NCBI RefSeq assembly: GCF_040706615.1
Contig: NZ_JAPDRF010000001.1
Span: 496,001-560,000 of the forward strand
Length of the DNA stretch: 64,000 nt
Origin: Lentisalinibacter sediminis
Lineage (GTDB): Bacteria; Pseudomonadota; Gammaproteobacteria; Steroidobacterales; Woeseiaceae
Direction of reading: 5' to 3'
Shown here: in pieces, positions 8,918 through 17,470 of the stretch
Layout of the letters: the number at the start of each line of letters is the position of its first letter
Numbering within the stretch: position 1 is the first letter of the stretch
The notes under the pieces: model-generated
The model's input: only the letters and a program-made list of their open reading frames with translations
What the model was told of the DNA's origin: nothing
Databases searched by the model: none
Made by a program: the position numbers and the translations under genes

Positions 8918-10081
8918 ATGGATTTTTCACTGACCGAAGACCAGCAGATGATCCAGGCCGCGGCACGCGAGTTCGCGCAGAACGAGATCGCGCCGGTCGC
9001 AGCCAGTTTCGACGAAAGCGGGGAGTTTCCCGAGGAGACCATCCGCAAGGCGGGTGAACTCGGCTTCATGGGCATCGAGGTGCCCGACACGTATGGCGGC
9101 GCGGGACTCGACGCCGTCGGCTACGTCCTGATGATGGAAGAGATCGCCGCCGCGGACGCCGCGCACAGCACGATCGTCTCGGTAAACAACTCCCTCTATT
9201 GCAATGGGATATTGCTGTTCGGCAGCGAGGATCAGAAGAAGGCCTTCGTGACGCCGGTTGCGTCGGGCGAAGCGATCGGGGCCTACGCCCTCACCGAACC
9301 CCAGTCAGGCTCCGACGCCGGCAACATGCGCTCCCGTGCCGTGTTGTCCGACGACGGCAGCCATTACGTGATCAATGCCAAGAAGTCCTGGATCACGTCC
9401 GGCCCCGTTGCCCGCTATCTGGTGCTGTTCGCCATGACCGATCCCGACAAGGGCGCCGGCGGCGTCAGCGCGTTCCTGATCGATACGAAGAAGGAAGGCT
9501 TCAGCCGCGGCAAGACGGAGCCAAAGCTCGGCATCCGCGCTTCGGCCACCTGCGAGATCGAACTCCAGGACTACCATTGCCCCGCGGAGCATCGTCTCGG
9601 CGACGAGGGCCAGGGCTTCAAGATCGCCATGACCGTGCTGGATGCCGGGCGCATCGGCATCGCCGCCCAGGCGGTCGGCATCGCGCGGGCCGCCTACGAG
9701 GCCTCGCTGGAGTACGCCAGGGAGCGCGAGGCATTCGGATCGCCCATCGGCAGCTTCCAGATGATTCAGGCCAAGATCGCGGACATGAAGACCCGCCTGG
9801 AGGCCGCACGGCTGCTGACGCTGCGCGCCGCATGGGCGAAGGACGAGGCGAAGAAAAGCGGTGCCCGCAACACGCTGAACGGCAGCGTGGCGAAATTGTT
9901 CGCGTCCGAGGCTGCCATGTACATCACTCATCAGGCCGTGCAGATCCACGGCGGGATGGGCTACAGCAAAGAATTGCCGGTGGAGCGCTATTTCCGCGAC
10001 GCGAAGATCACTGAGATCTACGAAGGCACCAGCGAGGTGCAACGCATGGTCATCGCAAGGCAGGAGACGGGACTGCGCTGA
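8918..10081 (+). CDS. Short-chain-type acyl-CoA dehydrogenase
   Basis: 387 residues, the normal length for a soluble FAD acyl-CoA dehydrogenase that forms a trans-2-enoyl-CoA and passes electrons to ETF. Features in order: MDFSLTEDQQMIQ helical start, the first signature AYALTEPQSGSDAGN, the second ITSGPVARY, the QVHGGMGY-like QIHGGMGYSKELPVERYFRD, and the catalytic Glu (about 369) in ITEIYEGTSEVQR. The position of this Glu is that of short/medium-chain enzymes. The start is fixed by a strong AAGGAG. It likely works downstream of the CoA-transferase at 6056. Confidence 0.93.
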   Translation: MDFSLTEDQQMIQAAAREFAQNEIAPVAASFDESGEFPEETIRKAGELGFMGIEVPDTYGGAGLDAVGYVLMMEEIAAADAAHSTIVSVNNSLYCNGILLFGSEDQKKAFVTPVASGEAIGAYALTEPQSGSDAGNMRSRAVLSDDGSHYVINAKKSWITSGPVARYLVLFAMTDPDKGAGGVSAFLIDTKKEGFSRGKTEPKLGIRASATCEIELQDYHCPAEHRLGDEGQGFKIAMTVLDAGRIGIAAQAVGIARAAYEASLEYAREREAFGSPIGSFQMIQAKIADMKTRLEAARLLTLRAAWAKDEAKKSGARNTLNGSVAKLFASEAAMYITHQAVQIHGGMGYSKELPVERYFRDAKITEIYEGTSEVQRMVIARQETGLR

Positions 10082-10107
10082 AGGACCCGCCCGCTGCGGC
10101 GGTCAGA

Positions 10108-10428
10108 TCAGAGTTCGTTCTCGGCGACGTAGACGAGGAGACCGTCCAGCTCGTCGGTTACCTCGATCTGGCAGGTAAGGCGACTCGTGGGCCGGCGCTC
10201 GTAGGCCGCATCCAGCATGCTGTCTTCCATATCGTCCATGTCGGGCAGCTTGTCCAGCCAGGCCTCGTCGATGTAGGCGTGGCAGGTGGCACAGGCGCAG
10301 GCGCCGCCGCATTCTGCGACGATACCCTCGATGTTGTTGTCCATCGCGCCTTCCATGACCGTGTAGCCGGTCTCGACCTCGACGTCGTGGCGTTCTCCGT
10401 CGGTGCTGACGTAGGTGATCCTGGGCAT
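10108..10428 (-). CDS. Adrenodoxin/putidaredoxin-type [2Fe-2S] ferredoxin
   Basis: 106 residues with cluster ligands Cys40, Cys46, Cys49 (C-x5-C-x2-C) and Cys86 in RLTCQIEV. An extra Cys44 lies inside the loop. Acidic residues around WLDKLPDMDDMEDSML form the usual partner-binding helix. Such ferredoxins carry electrons from an NAD(P)H reductase to cytochrome P450 or Rieske oxygenases; neither partner is in the window. The gene begins 12 nt after the U-tract of an intrinsic terminator and has only a weak ribosome site (GAGAG), an odd setting discussed in the findings. Confidence 0.92.
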   Translation of the reverse strand: MPRITYVSTDGERHDVEVETGYTVMEGAMDNNIEGIVAECGGACACATCHAYIDEAWLDKLPDMDDMEDSMLDAAYERRPTSRLTCQIEVTDELDGLLVYVAENEL

Positions 10429-10439
10429 TCTCCGCTCTC

Positions 10440-10516
10440 AAAAAAAAGGCGCGCCGGCCTCGACGCGCCGTAGTTCAAAAAAACCACTGAAACGGATCGG
10501 CGCGTGCGCCGGTCCG
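10440..10516 (-). terminator. Tandem hairpins ending the TonB2 operon
   Basis: In minus-strand order, a 10-bp hairpin with one C·A mismatch (arms 10507-10516 and 10493-10502, 4-nt loop) is followed by a U-rich stretch. Next comes a clean intrinsic terminator: GGCGCG arms at 10464-10469 and 10448-10453, then eight Us (10447-10440). It follows the TPR gene and immediately precedes the ferredoxin gene. Confidence 0.8.
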
Positions 10517-10532
10517 CAATTGTCACTGACGA

Positions 10533-11849
10533 TTACTCGTTCTGGGCGATGGCCTGGCGCAGCTGCTCGAGACGCTCGATCTCGCCGTCGATCACGCTGA
10601 TCCACTGGCTGCCGATTTTCTGGTACTCATCGTCCCGCCGGACCGCCATGAAGGTCTGCCGCGCATCCTGGTAACGATCCAGGTTGTACTGGCACATGCC
10701 GATGGTGATGCGCACGTCGTTCGGCTCACGCACACCGCCCTTGTCCAGCGCCTGACGCCCTGCCTGGACACACTCTTCGTAGCGGTCCAGGTTCAGGTAA
10801 GCCACGGCGAGGCGCGCGTTCAGCTCACCGTCGTCACTGAGCCGCGCTGCCTGCTGCAGGGCCGGAACCGCCTGTTCCGGCTCCTGAGCGAGCTGCCACG
10901 CCTGGGACAGCAGCCGGTAATTCTTGCCGTTCTCCTCGATATTGCCGTTCTCCATCCCCTCGGTCAGTACCTGGGCGGCTTTGTAGGGAATCTCGCCCTG
11001 CAGATAGAGCTGCGCGAGCGTCACGAGTTCGGTCTCGGAGGACAGAAGATTCTGTGTATAGGCGGCATCGTAGGCGGCCAGCATGTTCTTCTCTTCGCCG
11101 AGTTCCGAGTAGACCCCGGCCAGCGCCGTCCAGTAGCTCTTCTTGGGCCAGTCGGCAAGAAGGATCTTGAGGATCTCCTTGACCTTGGCGAAGTTGTTCT
11201 GCTGATAGTAGCCGTAGTAGAGCAGGTTCCACCATTCCTCGCGGACCTCGGTGTCGCGCTCGCGCGCGACCTCGATCGCCTTCTCGATCTGGGGGATCAT
11301 CAGATCGTACTGCTCGGTCTGGGCGTAGGACTGCCCGAGCAGGACGTAGGCCTGGGGACCCGGGTTATTCGCCACCTGGAACCACTCTTTCAGCAGCTGG
11401 ATGGTCTTCGGGAAATTCTCCTGCACCGCGTAGAGCTGGGCGAGCGTATACAGGGTCTGGGTTCGCAGCTGGGGCTCCAGGTCCGGGATCGAGAGCAGCC
11501 TCTCGTAGGACTCCACCGCCTTCGGGGTGTTGCCCTGGTTGTAGTAGATGAAGCCGTAGAAGTTCAGCATGTTGGCGCGCTCGTAGTCGCTCAGATCGTC
11601 GTCGCGGGCGAGCGAATCGAGCACCCGGATGGCCTCGTTGAACTGCTGGTTGTCCGCCAGCTCCTGCGCCTCCGTCAGCTTCTCGTAGACCGCCTTGCTG
11701 AGGGCCTCCGCCTTGCGCGTCTTCTGATTGTCACGCGCCTCCTGGTCGTCCTGAGCCATGGCCGTGGGTGCCAGTGGCACCATGCAGACACCAACCAGGG
11801 CAGCCAGCAGGGCAAAGCGGAAGTTCCGTGTGAAGAATTTCGTCATCAT
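10533..11849 (-). CDS. Periplasmic TPR-repeat protein of the TonB2/TtpC operon
   Basis: 438 residues. An N-terminal signal peptide (hydrophobic FALLAALVGVCMVPLAP, cleavage near AMA-QD) is followed by about ten helical TPR-like repeats from residue 45 to the end; YDLMIPQIEKAIEVARER and YEECVQAGRQALDKGG are examples. It is the last gene of the DUF3450-TtpC-ExbB-ExbD-TonB-TPR unit and lies 34 nt after tonB. In marine gammaproteobacteria a TPR protein often closes this operon. Its role is not established, but contact with TonB or with an outer-membrane receptor in the periplasm is likely. Confidence 0.85.
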   Translation of the reverse strand: MMTKFFTRNFRFALLAALVGVCMVPLAPTAMAQDDQEARDNQKTRKAEALSKAVYEKLTEAQELADNQQFNEAIRVLDSLARDDDLSDYERANMLNFYGFIYYNQGNTPKAVESYERLLSIPDLEPQLRTQTLYTLAQLYAVQENFPKTIQLLKEWFQVANNPGPQAYVLLGQSYAQTEQYDLMIPQIEKAIEVARERDTEVREEWWNLLYYGYYQQNNFAKVKEILKILLADWPKKSYWTALAGVYSELGEEKNMLAAYDAAYTQNLLSSETELVTLAQLYLQGEIPYKAAQVLTEGMENGNIEENGKNYRLLSQAWQLAQEPEQAVPALQQAARLSDDGELNARLAVAYLNLDRYEECVQAGRQALDKGGVREPNDVRITIGMCQYNLDRYQDARQTFMAVRRDDEYQKIGSQWISVIDGEIERLEQLRQAIAQNE

Positions 11850-11883
11850 CAGTGAATCCCGTTAATGGCGGTCCAGGACGTGG

Positions 11884-12489
11884 TCAGTTCTCCAGTTCGA
11901 AGCGGATGCGCGTCTTCACGCCCGGCACCTCGACCGGCTGGCCGTCCACGACGCGTGGCTTGTACTTGAACTTCAGCACCGCACGCATCGCAGCCCGGTT
12001 GAACAGGCTGCTGGACGAGTAGATCACCACCGGGTCCTTCACGGTACCCGCCGTGGTCACGGTGAACTCGAGGTCAACGTAGCCTTCAATGCCCCGGGAC
12101 AAGGCCCGGCTCGGATAGATGGGGGCGACGCGCACGATAGGCAGATATTCGCCGTCGGTGTAGGACAGGGTACCGGGACCGGAGATACTCACGTCGGTTG
12201 ACGAGGACGGCGGCCGCACGTTGATCGACGGTGCGTTCGGGTCGATGTCGTCCTGGGATGGCGGCGGCGTATCCGGCGGCGGCTGCTGCGGCTTCGGCGG
12301 CTTCTCCGGCTTCGGCTCTTCGATGTTGACGATTTCCTGCTTCTTCACCCGGACGAAGTCGAGGAAATAGCGTTTCTGCGGATCGGTCAGCGCGCTCTCA
12401 CCGGTCTCGATCAGGAACTGCATCAGGAACAGCAGCCCGAATGTGACGGCGACGCCGCTCACGATGGAGATGATATACCGGACGATCAT
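11884..12489 (-). CDS. tonB: TonB2-type energy transducer
   Basis: 201 residues, short like TonB2. One N-terminal membrane helix (residues about 5-28) is followed by a Pro-rich periplasmic spacer (PKPEKPPKPQQPPPDTPPP, about 58-77). The C-terminal TonB domain contains YPSRALSRGIEGYVDLEFTV and FNRAAMRAVLKFKYKPR, both family hallmarks. It passes proton-motive energy from the ExbB/ExbD motor to outer-membrane receptors. No TonB-dependent receptor is encoded nearby, so the cargo is unknown. The gene lies between exbD and the TPR gene. Confidence 0.93.
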   Translation of the reverse strand: MIVRYIISIVSGVAVTFGLLFLMQFLIETGESALTDPQKRYFLDFVRVKKQEIVNIEEPKPEKPPKPQQPPPDTPPPSQDDIDPNAPSINVRPPSSSTDVSISGPGTLSYTDGEYLPIVRVAPIYPSRALSRGIEGYVDLEFTVTTAGTVKDPVVIYSSSSLFNRAAMRAVLKFKYKPRVVDGQPVEVPGVKTRIRFELEN

Positions 12490-12560
12490 ACTCTAGCCTC
12501 CGTTCCGCAAATCGGAACCCTTGTCACTCGACGGCCGACTGCCCGCCATCTGCGGCATCG

Positions 12561-12974
12561 TCAGTCTTCGTTCGCAGCAATCGAGACGTTGTACACGCCG
12601 GCCTGCCGCGCCGCGTCCATTACCTGGACCAGCGTCTCGTTAAAGGACTTCTTGTCCGCCTGGATCACCACCGAGCCTTTCGGGTTCTCGGCGTGCAGCC
12701 TTTCGATGTTGGCCCGCACCGCCCGCGGATCCACGCGCCGCCGGTCGATCCAGATCTCGTTGTTGTCGCTGATCGCGATCAGGATGTTCGCGTTCTCCTT
12801 GCGCTCCGCCGTTGGAGCATCCGGCCGGTTCACATCGATGCCGGCTTCCTTGATGAACGAAGCCGTCACGATGAAGAAGATCAACATGATGAACACCACG
12901 TCGAGCATGGGTGTCAGGTTGATCTCGTTTTCTTCCTCTTCTGCGCCGCCCATGGCGCCGATCGGTCTGCGCAT
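12561..12974 (-). CDS. exbD: ExbD-type proton channel subunit
   Basis: 137 residues. A cytoplasmic N-terminus with an acidic EEEENEINL patch leads to one membrane helix (LTPMLDVVFIMLIFFIVTA) carrying the conserved Asp25 that takes part in proton translocation. The periplasmic domain follows. ExbD/TolR proteins pair with ExbB/TolQ rings. It follows exbB by 21 nt and precedes tonB by 71 nt on the same strand. Confidence 0.95.
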   Translation of the reverse strand: MRRPIGAMGGAEEEENEINLTPMLDVVFIMLIFFIVTASFIKEAGIDVNRPDAPTAERKENANILIAISDNNEIWIDRRRVDPRAVRANIERLHAENPKGSVVIQADKKSFNETLVQVMDAARQAGVYNVSIAANED

Positions 12975-12995
12975 TATTCGGTCCTCTGGTGAACT

Positions 12996-13523
12996 CTAGT
13001 GATCCATGGTCAGCGAGTCTTCGAGCATGATCACCTCATGCTCAGCGCGTCTCGATAATATTGTGACAAGCAGGACGCCGGAAAGTGCGCCGACCATACC
13101 GGCCATCGTCGGGATGGTCGCTTTGGAGACGCCGGCTGCCATCGAGCGTACGTTGCCGCTGCCGGCGAACGCCATGACCTCGAAGACCTCGATCATGCCC
13201 GTCACCGTACCCAGCAGCCCGAGCAGCGGACACAGCGCCACGAGAGTCTTGATGAAGCCGAGCCCCTGGTTCGCCGCCATAGAGACCCGGGAGATCATCG
13301 CATCCCGGATCTGGTGGGCGTTCCAGGACTGACGCTCGGACCGGGCCTCCCAGTCCTCGAGCACCTGGCGGGACAGAGCCCGCAGATTGCCCCGGAAGAA
13401 AATCAGGCGCTCGACGATCAGCAGCCACATCACGAAGATCGTCACCGCGATCAGGTTCAGCACCGGCCCACCGAGTTCCATGAAGTCGCGTACGGCGAGG
13501 AGTGCGTCTTCGAGCCAGACCAT
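12996..13523 (-). CDS. exbB: ExbB2-type MotA/TolQ/ExbB proton channel protein
   Basis: 175 residues, the compact ExbB2 form. It has an N-terminal membrane helix (VLNLIAVTIFVMWLLIVERLI) and two further helices around CPLLGLLGTVTGMIEVF and MAGMVGALSGVLLVTIL, which carry the conserved Gly/Thr residues of the channel. It probably forms the ring around the ExbD helices. It follows the long TtpC paralogue by 12 nt, so the operon encodes two ExbB-fold proteins, as in Vibrio TonB2 systems. Confidence 0.93.
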   Translation of the reverse strand: MVWLEDALLAVRDFMELGGPVLNLIAVTIFVMWLLIVERLIFFRGNLRALSRQVLEDWEARSERQSWNAHQIRDAMISRVSMAANQGLGFIKTLVALCPLLGLLGTVTGMIEVFEVMAFAGSGNVRSMAAGVSKATIPTMAGMVGALSGVLLVTILSRRAEHEVIMLEDSLTMDH

Positions 13524-13535
13524 CGTGCGGCCTCC

Positions 13536-14915
13536 CTAGCTTGCCGACTTGTGTTCGGCTTCGGAGTGCTCCGCGATGATGCCCGCGCTCTGCTCCTGAA
13601 GGATATTCAGAATCCGCTTGCTGCGGCCCTGCAGGAACGTGTGCAGGAGCACCATCGGGATGGCGACCACCAGACCGAGCACGGTCGTGACCAGTGCCTG
13701 GGAGATACCGCCTGCCATGAGCTTCGGATCGCCGGCGCCGTAGAGCGTGATGACCTGGAAGGTCTTGATCATGCCCGTCACGGTACCGAGCAGACCCGCC
13801 AGCGGCGCGACGACCGAGATCACCTTCACGAACAGCAGGCCACGGCTGAGCTTCGGCGCTTCCTTCAGTACCGCTTCGCTCAGCTTCAGCTCCAGGGTTT
13901 CGGTGTCCACCTTCTTGTTGTCCTCGTAGGCACCGAGCACCCGGCCGAGCGGGTTGTTGCTGTTCGGCTTGTCGGTCTTCAGCTGTGCGCTCACCTTGCG
14001 GTCCGCGATCACCAGACTGAACAACGAGACCAGCGCGATCAGCAGGCCCAGCAGGCCGAGGCCGATGATGCTGTAGCCAACCACGCCACCCTGGTCGACG
14101 CGCTCACGCAGTGTCGGGCGATCCACCAGCTGGGCGAGGATGCCGCCACGGGTCGGGTCGAGACCGAAGGTCGCCGAACCTTGCTCCACATCGAACAGGG
14201 CCGCCGTCGAATTCGTGTACCGCGCCTGTTCCGGCTGGCGCTGCAGCTCGACCACGTTGCCGGTCTCGGAGGTGTAGTTCAGATAGAAGCCGTCACCCAC
14301 GATGTTGAAGGCGCCGACGCGGACCACCGGAATGACCGATTCCGTGCCGTCGGCCAGGATGACGCTGCGCTCGAACTGCACGACCTTGCCGCTCTCGGTC
14401 ATCTGGCGCTGCAGCTCGAACCAGAGACGCTCGATGTCTTCGATGGACGCGAGCCGCGTGCTGCTCGCCATCGTGGCACCGAGTTCCACGAGGAAGTCCT
14501 CACGGCCCGGGTACTGCGCACTGATGAGTGAATTCTGGAACACGCTCTGCGTATCGCCGGCCACCTGCTGCAGGACGCCGAACAGCTCTTTCAGCGAGCC
14601 GAGGCGCTCGTCGAGTTCCGCGGCTGCCGTGGCCAGCTTGCGGTTGTTCTCCTCGAAAAGCTCCTCGAGCTGCTCACCGCGCTGCTCCAGAGAGGTGCGT
14701 TCATTCCTCGCCTGGTTCAGCAACGCCTGCTGTTCGGACTGACGCCGGCGGAATTCCGCCAGACGCTGTTCGTTCTCTCGTGCTTCACGCGCCTGGCCCT
14801 GCTTCACCATGTCCAGGAGTTCGTCCAGGGAGGCGGCTTCCTGCGCAGTCGCGCTGCCGCTGCCGAGGCCGAATGCGAGCAGGCCGGCGGCGGCTATGGT
14901 TACGATCTTCTTCAT
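13536..14915 (-). CDS. ttpC: TtpC-like long MotA/TolQ/ExbB protein with periplasmic coiled coil
   Basis: 459 residues. A signal-like N-terminus (IVTIAAAGLLAFGLGSGSATAQ) leads into a long charged coiled coil (about residues 30-120, rich in Glu/Gln/Arg). The ExbB channel domain lies in the C-terminal half, with GYSIIGLGLLGLLIALVSL and APLAGLLGTVTGMIKTFQ. This architecture matches TtpC, the extra component needed by the Vibrio TonB2 system. Its ATG shares one base with the DUF3450 stop, which indicates coupled translation. Confidence 0.9.
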   Translation of the reverse strand: MKKIVTIAAAGLLAFGLGSGSATAQEAASLDELLDMVKQGQAREARENEQRLAEFRRRQSEQQALLNQARNERTSLEQRGEQLEELFEENNRKLATAAAELDERLGSLKELFGVLQQVAGDTQSVFQNSLISAQYPGREDFLVELGATMASSTRLASIEDIERLWFELQRQMTESGKVVQFERSVILADGTESVIPVVRVGAFNIVGDGFYLNYTSETGNVVELQRQPEQARYTNSTAALFDVEQGSATFGLDPTRGGILAQLVDRPTLRERVDQGGVVGYSIIGLGLLGLLIALVSLFSLVIADRKVSAQLKTDKPNSNNPLGRVLGAYEDNKKVDTETLELKLSEAVLKEAPKLSRGLLFVKVISVVAPLAGLLGTVTGMIKTFQVITLYGAGDPKLMAGGISQALVTTVLGLVVAIPMVLLHTFLQGRSKRILNILQEQSAGIIAEHSEAEHKSAS

Positions 14916-15697
14916 CAGCCGGCCTCCTCAGGTGCGGGTACGGGCAGAAGGAGCAGCTCGGGCGCGATCAGCTCATTGGCGACGCGCAGGCCCTTCTTCA
15001 CCTCGTTGCGGTGTTCGTCGGACATGTTCCAGCTCTCCGCCTCCTGGTCCCAGACGCCGGTCATGCTGCCGTCGGCACTCTGGAACAGCAGCGCGACGCG
15101 GCCGATACGCAGGAACTCGACCTCGCGCACGCCACCATCGATCTCGATGGTGTCCGTGTACGACTCGATGGTGCGTCCAAACTCGTTCTCGATCTGGAAG
15201 GCCTCCATGACCTTGCGGAACTTCTCCGCGACGGACACGTTGGGCTCGTCCATCAGATCCTTCAGTGTTTCGATACGCTGGGTGCGCTCCTCGAGCAGGA
15301 ACGGGATATCCAGTTGTACGAACCGCTCCAGACCCTCGATCATGCGCTCCATCAGAGGATAGATCTGGCGGTTGATCACGTTCGCCTTGTCGAGAGACTC
15401 GTTGATCTCGTCCAGCCGTTCCTGCTGCTTCTCGGTCTGCGCTTCCATCAGCCGGTTGTAGATCTTGAGCCCGTCGATCTCCTTGGTGACCGCCTTGTAG
15501 TCATCGACCAGACTGCGCGTCTGCTGCACCACGCGGTCGATGCGCTGCTGAGCCTCCCGGTTCTGCGCGAGGCGCTGCTGCTCTGCCCTGAGGACGGAAT
15601 CGACGGTCTGCGCCACAGCGACACCGCCCCCGGCGATCAACGCTGTCGACACGATCGCAACGGCCAGATGCCGTGCTCTCGAATTCCACGGTTTCAT
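14915..15697 (-). CDS. DUF3450 periplasmic coiled-coil protein, first gene of the TonB2 operon
   Basis: 260 residues from ATG 15697, which has AAGGAG 5-6 nt upstream; an earlier in-frame start at 15727 lacks such a site. A signal peptide (HLAVAIVSTALIAGGGVAVAQ) is followed by a long helical coiled coil (about 40-120), then a globular part with EVEFLRIGRVALLFQS. DUF3450 proteins precede ttpC in many gammaproteobacterial TonB2 operons, and their molecular role is unknown. A structural partner of the TtpC coiled coil is the obvious hypothesis. Confidence 0.87.
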   Translation of the reverse strand: MKPWNSRARHLAVAIVSTALIAGGGVAVAQTVDSVLRAEQQRLAQNREAQQRIDRVVQQTRSLVDDYKAVTKEIDGLKIYNRLMEAQTEKQQERLDEINESLDKANVINRQIYPLMERMIEGLERFVQLDIPFLLEERTQRIETLKDLMDEPNVSVAEKFRKVMEAFQIENEFGRTIESYTDTIEIDGGVREVEFLRIGRVALLFQSADGSMTGVWDQEAESWNMSDEHRNEVKKGLRVANELIAPELLLLPVPAPEEAG

Positions 15698-16095
15698 GAA
15701 CGCTCCTTGGTTAAGTCCGGACAACAATCCTAATAATTATTCGTGACAGTTCTTTTGAGGACCGCCCGCGCTGTCTACACCGGCGTTGCAATCCGGCACC
15801 ATGCCAGCAACGGTGCTGCCCCGCCACCACCGGCCATACACCATACTACAGTAAGGAGGGAGTGCAGAAACACAGCGAGGCGCTGCCGCAAGCGACCTGC
15901 CCTGCTGCTGCCTGCAGCACTCTCCCCTGCTGCGACTGTGAAGGCCGCCGGCCGAGAACCGGCATCCGCGCCCCCGCCGCCGACGCGTTCGGCCAAGACC
16001 GAAAAACGCCCGGCGTCCCGGCCTTACGGCGGGTCACACTGCGGCGAAGCATAACATACGCGATCCGGCGCGCCAGTCCTGCCGGCGGCCTCGCG
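15698..16095. other. Intergenic region upstream of the TonB2 operon
   Basis: 398 bp between the operon start and the end of the acyl-CoA dehydrogenase gene. An AT-rich island with the palindrome AATAATTATT (15732-15741) lies 35-44 bp before the DUF3450 start and probably holds the operon's -10 region. A Fur-like site is conceivable but does not match the 19-bp consensus well. No convincing gene is seen in the remainder. Confidence 0.45.
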
Positions 16096-17316
16096 TCACG
16101 CGCCCCGCAGGCCGCGCTGCCTGCCGAGTTCGAGCTTCGCCAGGCTGTTACGGTGCACCTCGTCCGGCCCGTCCGCCATGCGCAGCGTACGCAGGTTCGC
16201 CCAGGTGCGGGCGAGGCTGAAGTCCTGGCAGACACCGCCGCCGCCGTGCACCTGGATGGCGCGATCGAGAACGTTCAGCGCCATCGTCGGGGCCACCACC
16301 TTGATCATCGCGATTTCGGCGCGGGCTACCTTGTTCCCCACCTTGTCCATCATGTCGGCCGCCTTCAGGGTCAGGAGCCGGGCCTGATCGATCTCCATGC
16401 GGGAATTCGCAATCGCCTCCCGGACGACGCCCTGGTTGGCCAGCGGACGACCGAAAGCGACCCGCTCGTCGGCGCGCTTGCACATCGCCTCGAGCGCCCT
16501 TTCGGCCGCACCGATGCAGCGCATGCAGTGATGGATGCGCCCCGGTCCCAGCCTGCCCTGGGCGATCTCGAATCCGCGGCCTTCGCCCAGCAACAGGTTC
16601 GACACGGGCACGCGGACCTCTTCGAACGCCACCTCGGCGTGGCCGTGGGGCGCATCGTCGTAGCCGTAGACCGTCAGCGGCCGCACGACGGTGACACCGG
16701 GGGTGGCTCGTGGCACCAGGATCATGGACTGCTGGGAATGGCGATCCGCATCCGGATTGGTCTTGCCCATGAAGATGAAGATCTCGCAGCGCGGATCCAT
16801 GGCGCCGGAGGTCCACCACTTGCGGCCGTTGATGACGTACTCGTCACCGTCGCGGACGATGGAGGCCTCGATGTTGGTGGCATCCGACGAGGCCACCGCC
16901 GGCTCGGTCATCGCGAACGCCGAGCGGATGCGGCCCTCGAGCAGCGGTTCCAGCCACTCGCGGCGCTGCTCCTCGTTACCGTAGCGGACCAGCACCTCCA
17001 TGTTGCCGGTATCCGGAGCCGCACAATTGAAGACCTCGGAGGCGATGGGCGAGCGGCCCATGATCTCCGCCAGCGGCGCATATTCCAGGTTTGTGAGGCC
17101 TGCGCCGTACTCGCTCTCGGGCAGGAACAGGTTCCACAGCCCGGCCTCCTTCGCCTTCGCCTTCAGTTCCTCCATGAGGGGGGGTATGACCCAGCGCTCC
17201 TCGCTCGCGTCGATGTACTCCTCGTACGCCGCTTCGTTCGGGTAGACGTACTCGTTCATGAACTCGCTCACGCGCTCGCGCAGCCGGCTCACCTTGTCGG
17301 AATATTCGAAATTCAT
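16096..17316 (-). CDS. Acyl-CoA dehydrogenase, ACAD10/11-like subfamily
   Basis: 406 residues from ATG 17316; the open frame extends further upstream but without family similarity. Signatures in order: SAFAMTEPAVASSDATN (first signature, with VASSDATN instead of the usual GSD motif), INGRKWWTSGAMDPR, HGGGGVCQDF and the C-terminal ADGPDEVHRNSLAK. The WWTSGA and GPDEVHR forms are typical of the ACAD10/11-like group found in fatty-acid or hydroxy-acid catabolism. The gene is divergent from the MDR oxidoreductase gene with 224 bp between starts. The substrate is unknown. The ribosome site is weak. Confidence 0.9.
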   Translation of the reverse strand: MNFEYSDKVSRLRERVSEFMNEYVYPNEAAYEEYIDASEERWVIPPLMEELKAKAKEAGLWNLFLPESEYGAGLTNLEYAPLAEIMGRSPIASEVFNCAAPDTGNMEVLVRYGNEEQRREWLEPLLEGRIRSAFAMTEPAVASSDATNIEASIVRDGDEYVINGRKWWTSGAMDPRCEIFIFMGKTNPDADRHSQQSMILVPRATPGVTVVRPLTVYGYDDAPHGHAEVAFEEVRVPVSNLLLGEGRGFEIAQGRLGPGRIHHCMRCIGAAERALEAMCKRADERVAFGRPLANQGVVREAIANSRMEIDQARLLTLKAADMMDKVGNKVARAEIAMIKVVAPTMALNVLDRAIQVHGGGGVCQDFSLARTWANLRTLRMADGPDEVHRNSLAKLELGRQRGLRGA

Positions 17317-17470
17317 GCGGACCCCGCTCTGGATGAAGGGAAACGATCTGCGCCGCCGCTGCCTCATCGACAGGCCGCACGCGGTGCGCAGCCCGGAGAG
17401 CATAACGCGGGGTCGGACTACGTGCCAGCGGCCTCCAGGCCGGCAACTCCTGCCCCGCAACGATGCTAGA

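Noticed and set aside
15732..15741. AATAATTATT as a Fur box before the TonB2 operon
   Set aside because: Only a 10-bp AT-rich palindrome. The 19-bp Fur consensus is not met, so it is better kept as a possible -10 region.
15743..16054. 103-codon open frame upstream of the TonB2 operon
   Set aside because: Low-complexity Pro/Ala/Arg composition, no ribosome site and no family similarity.
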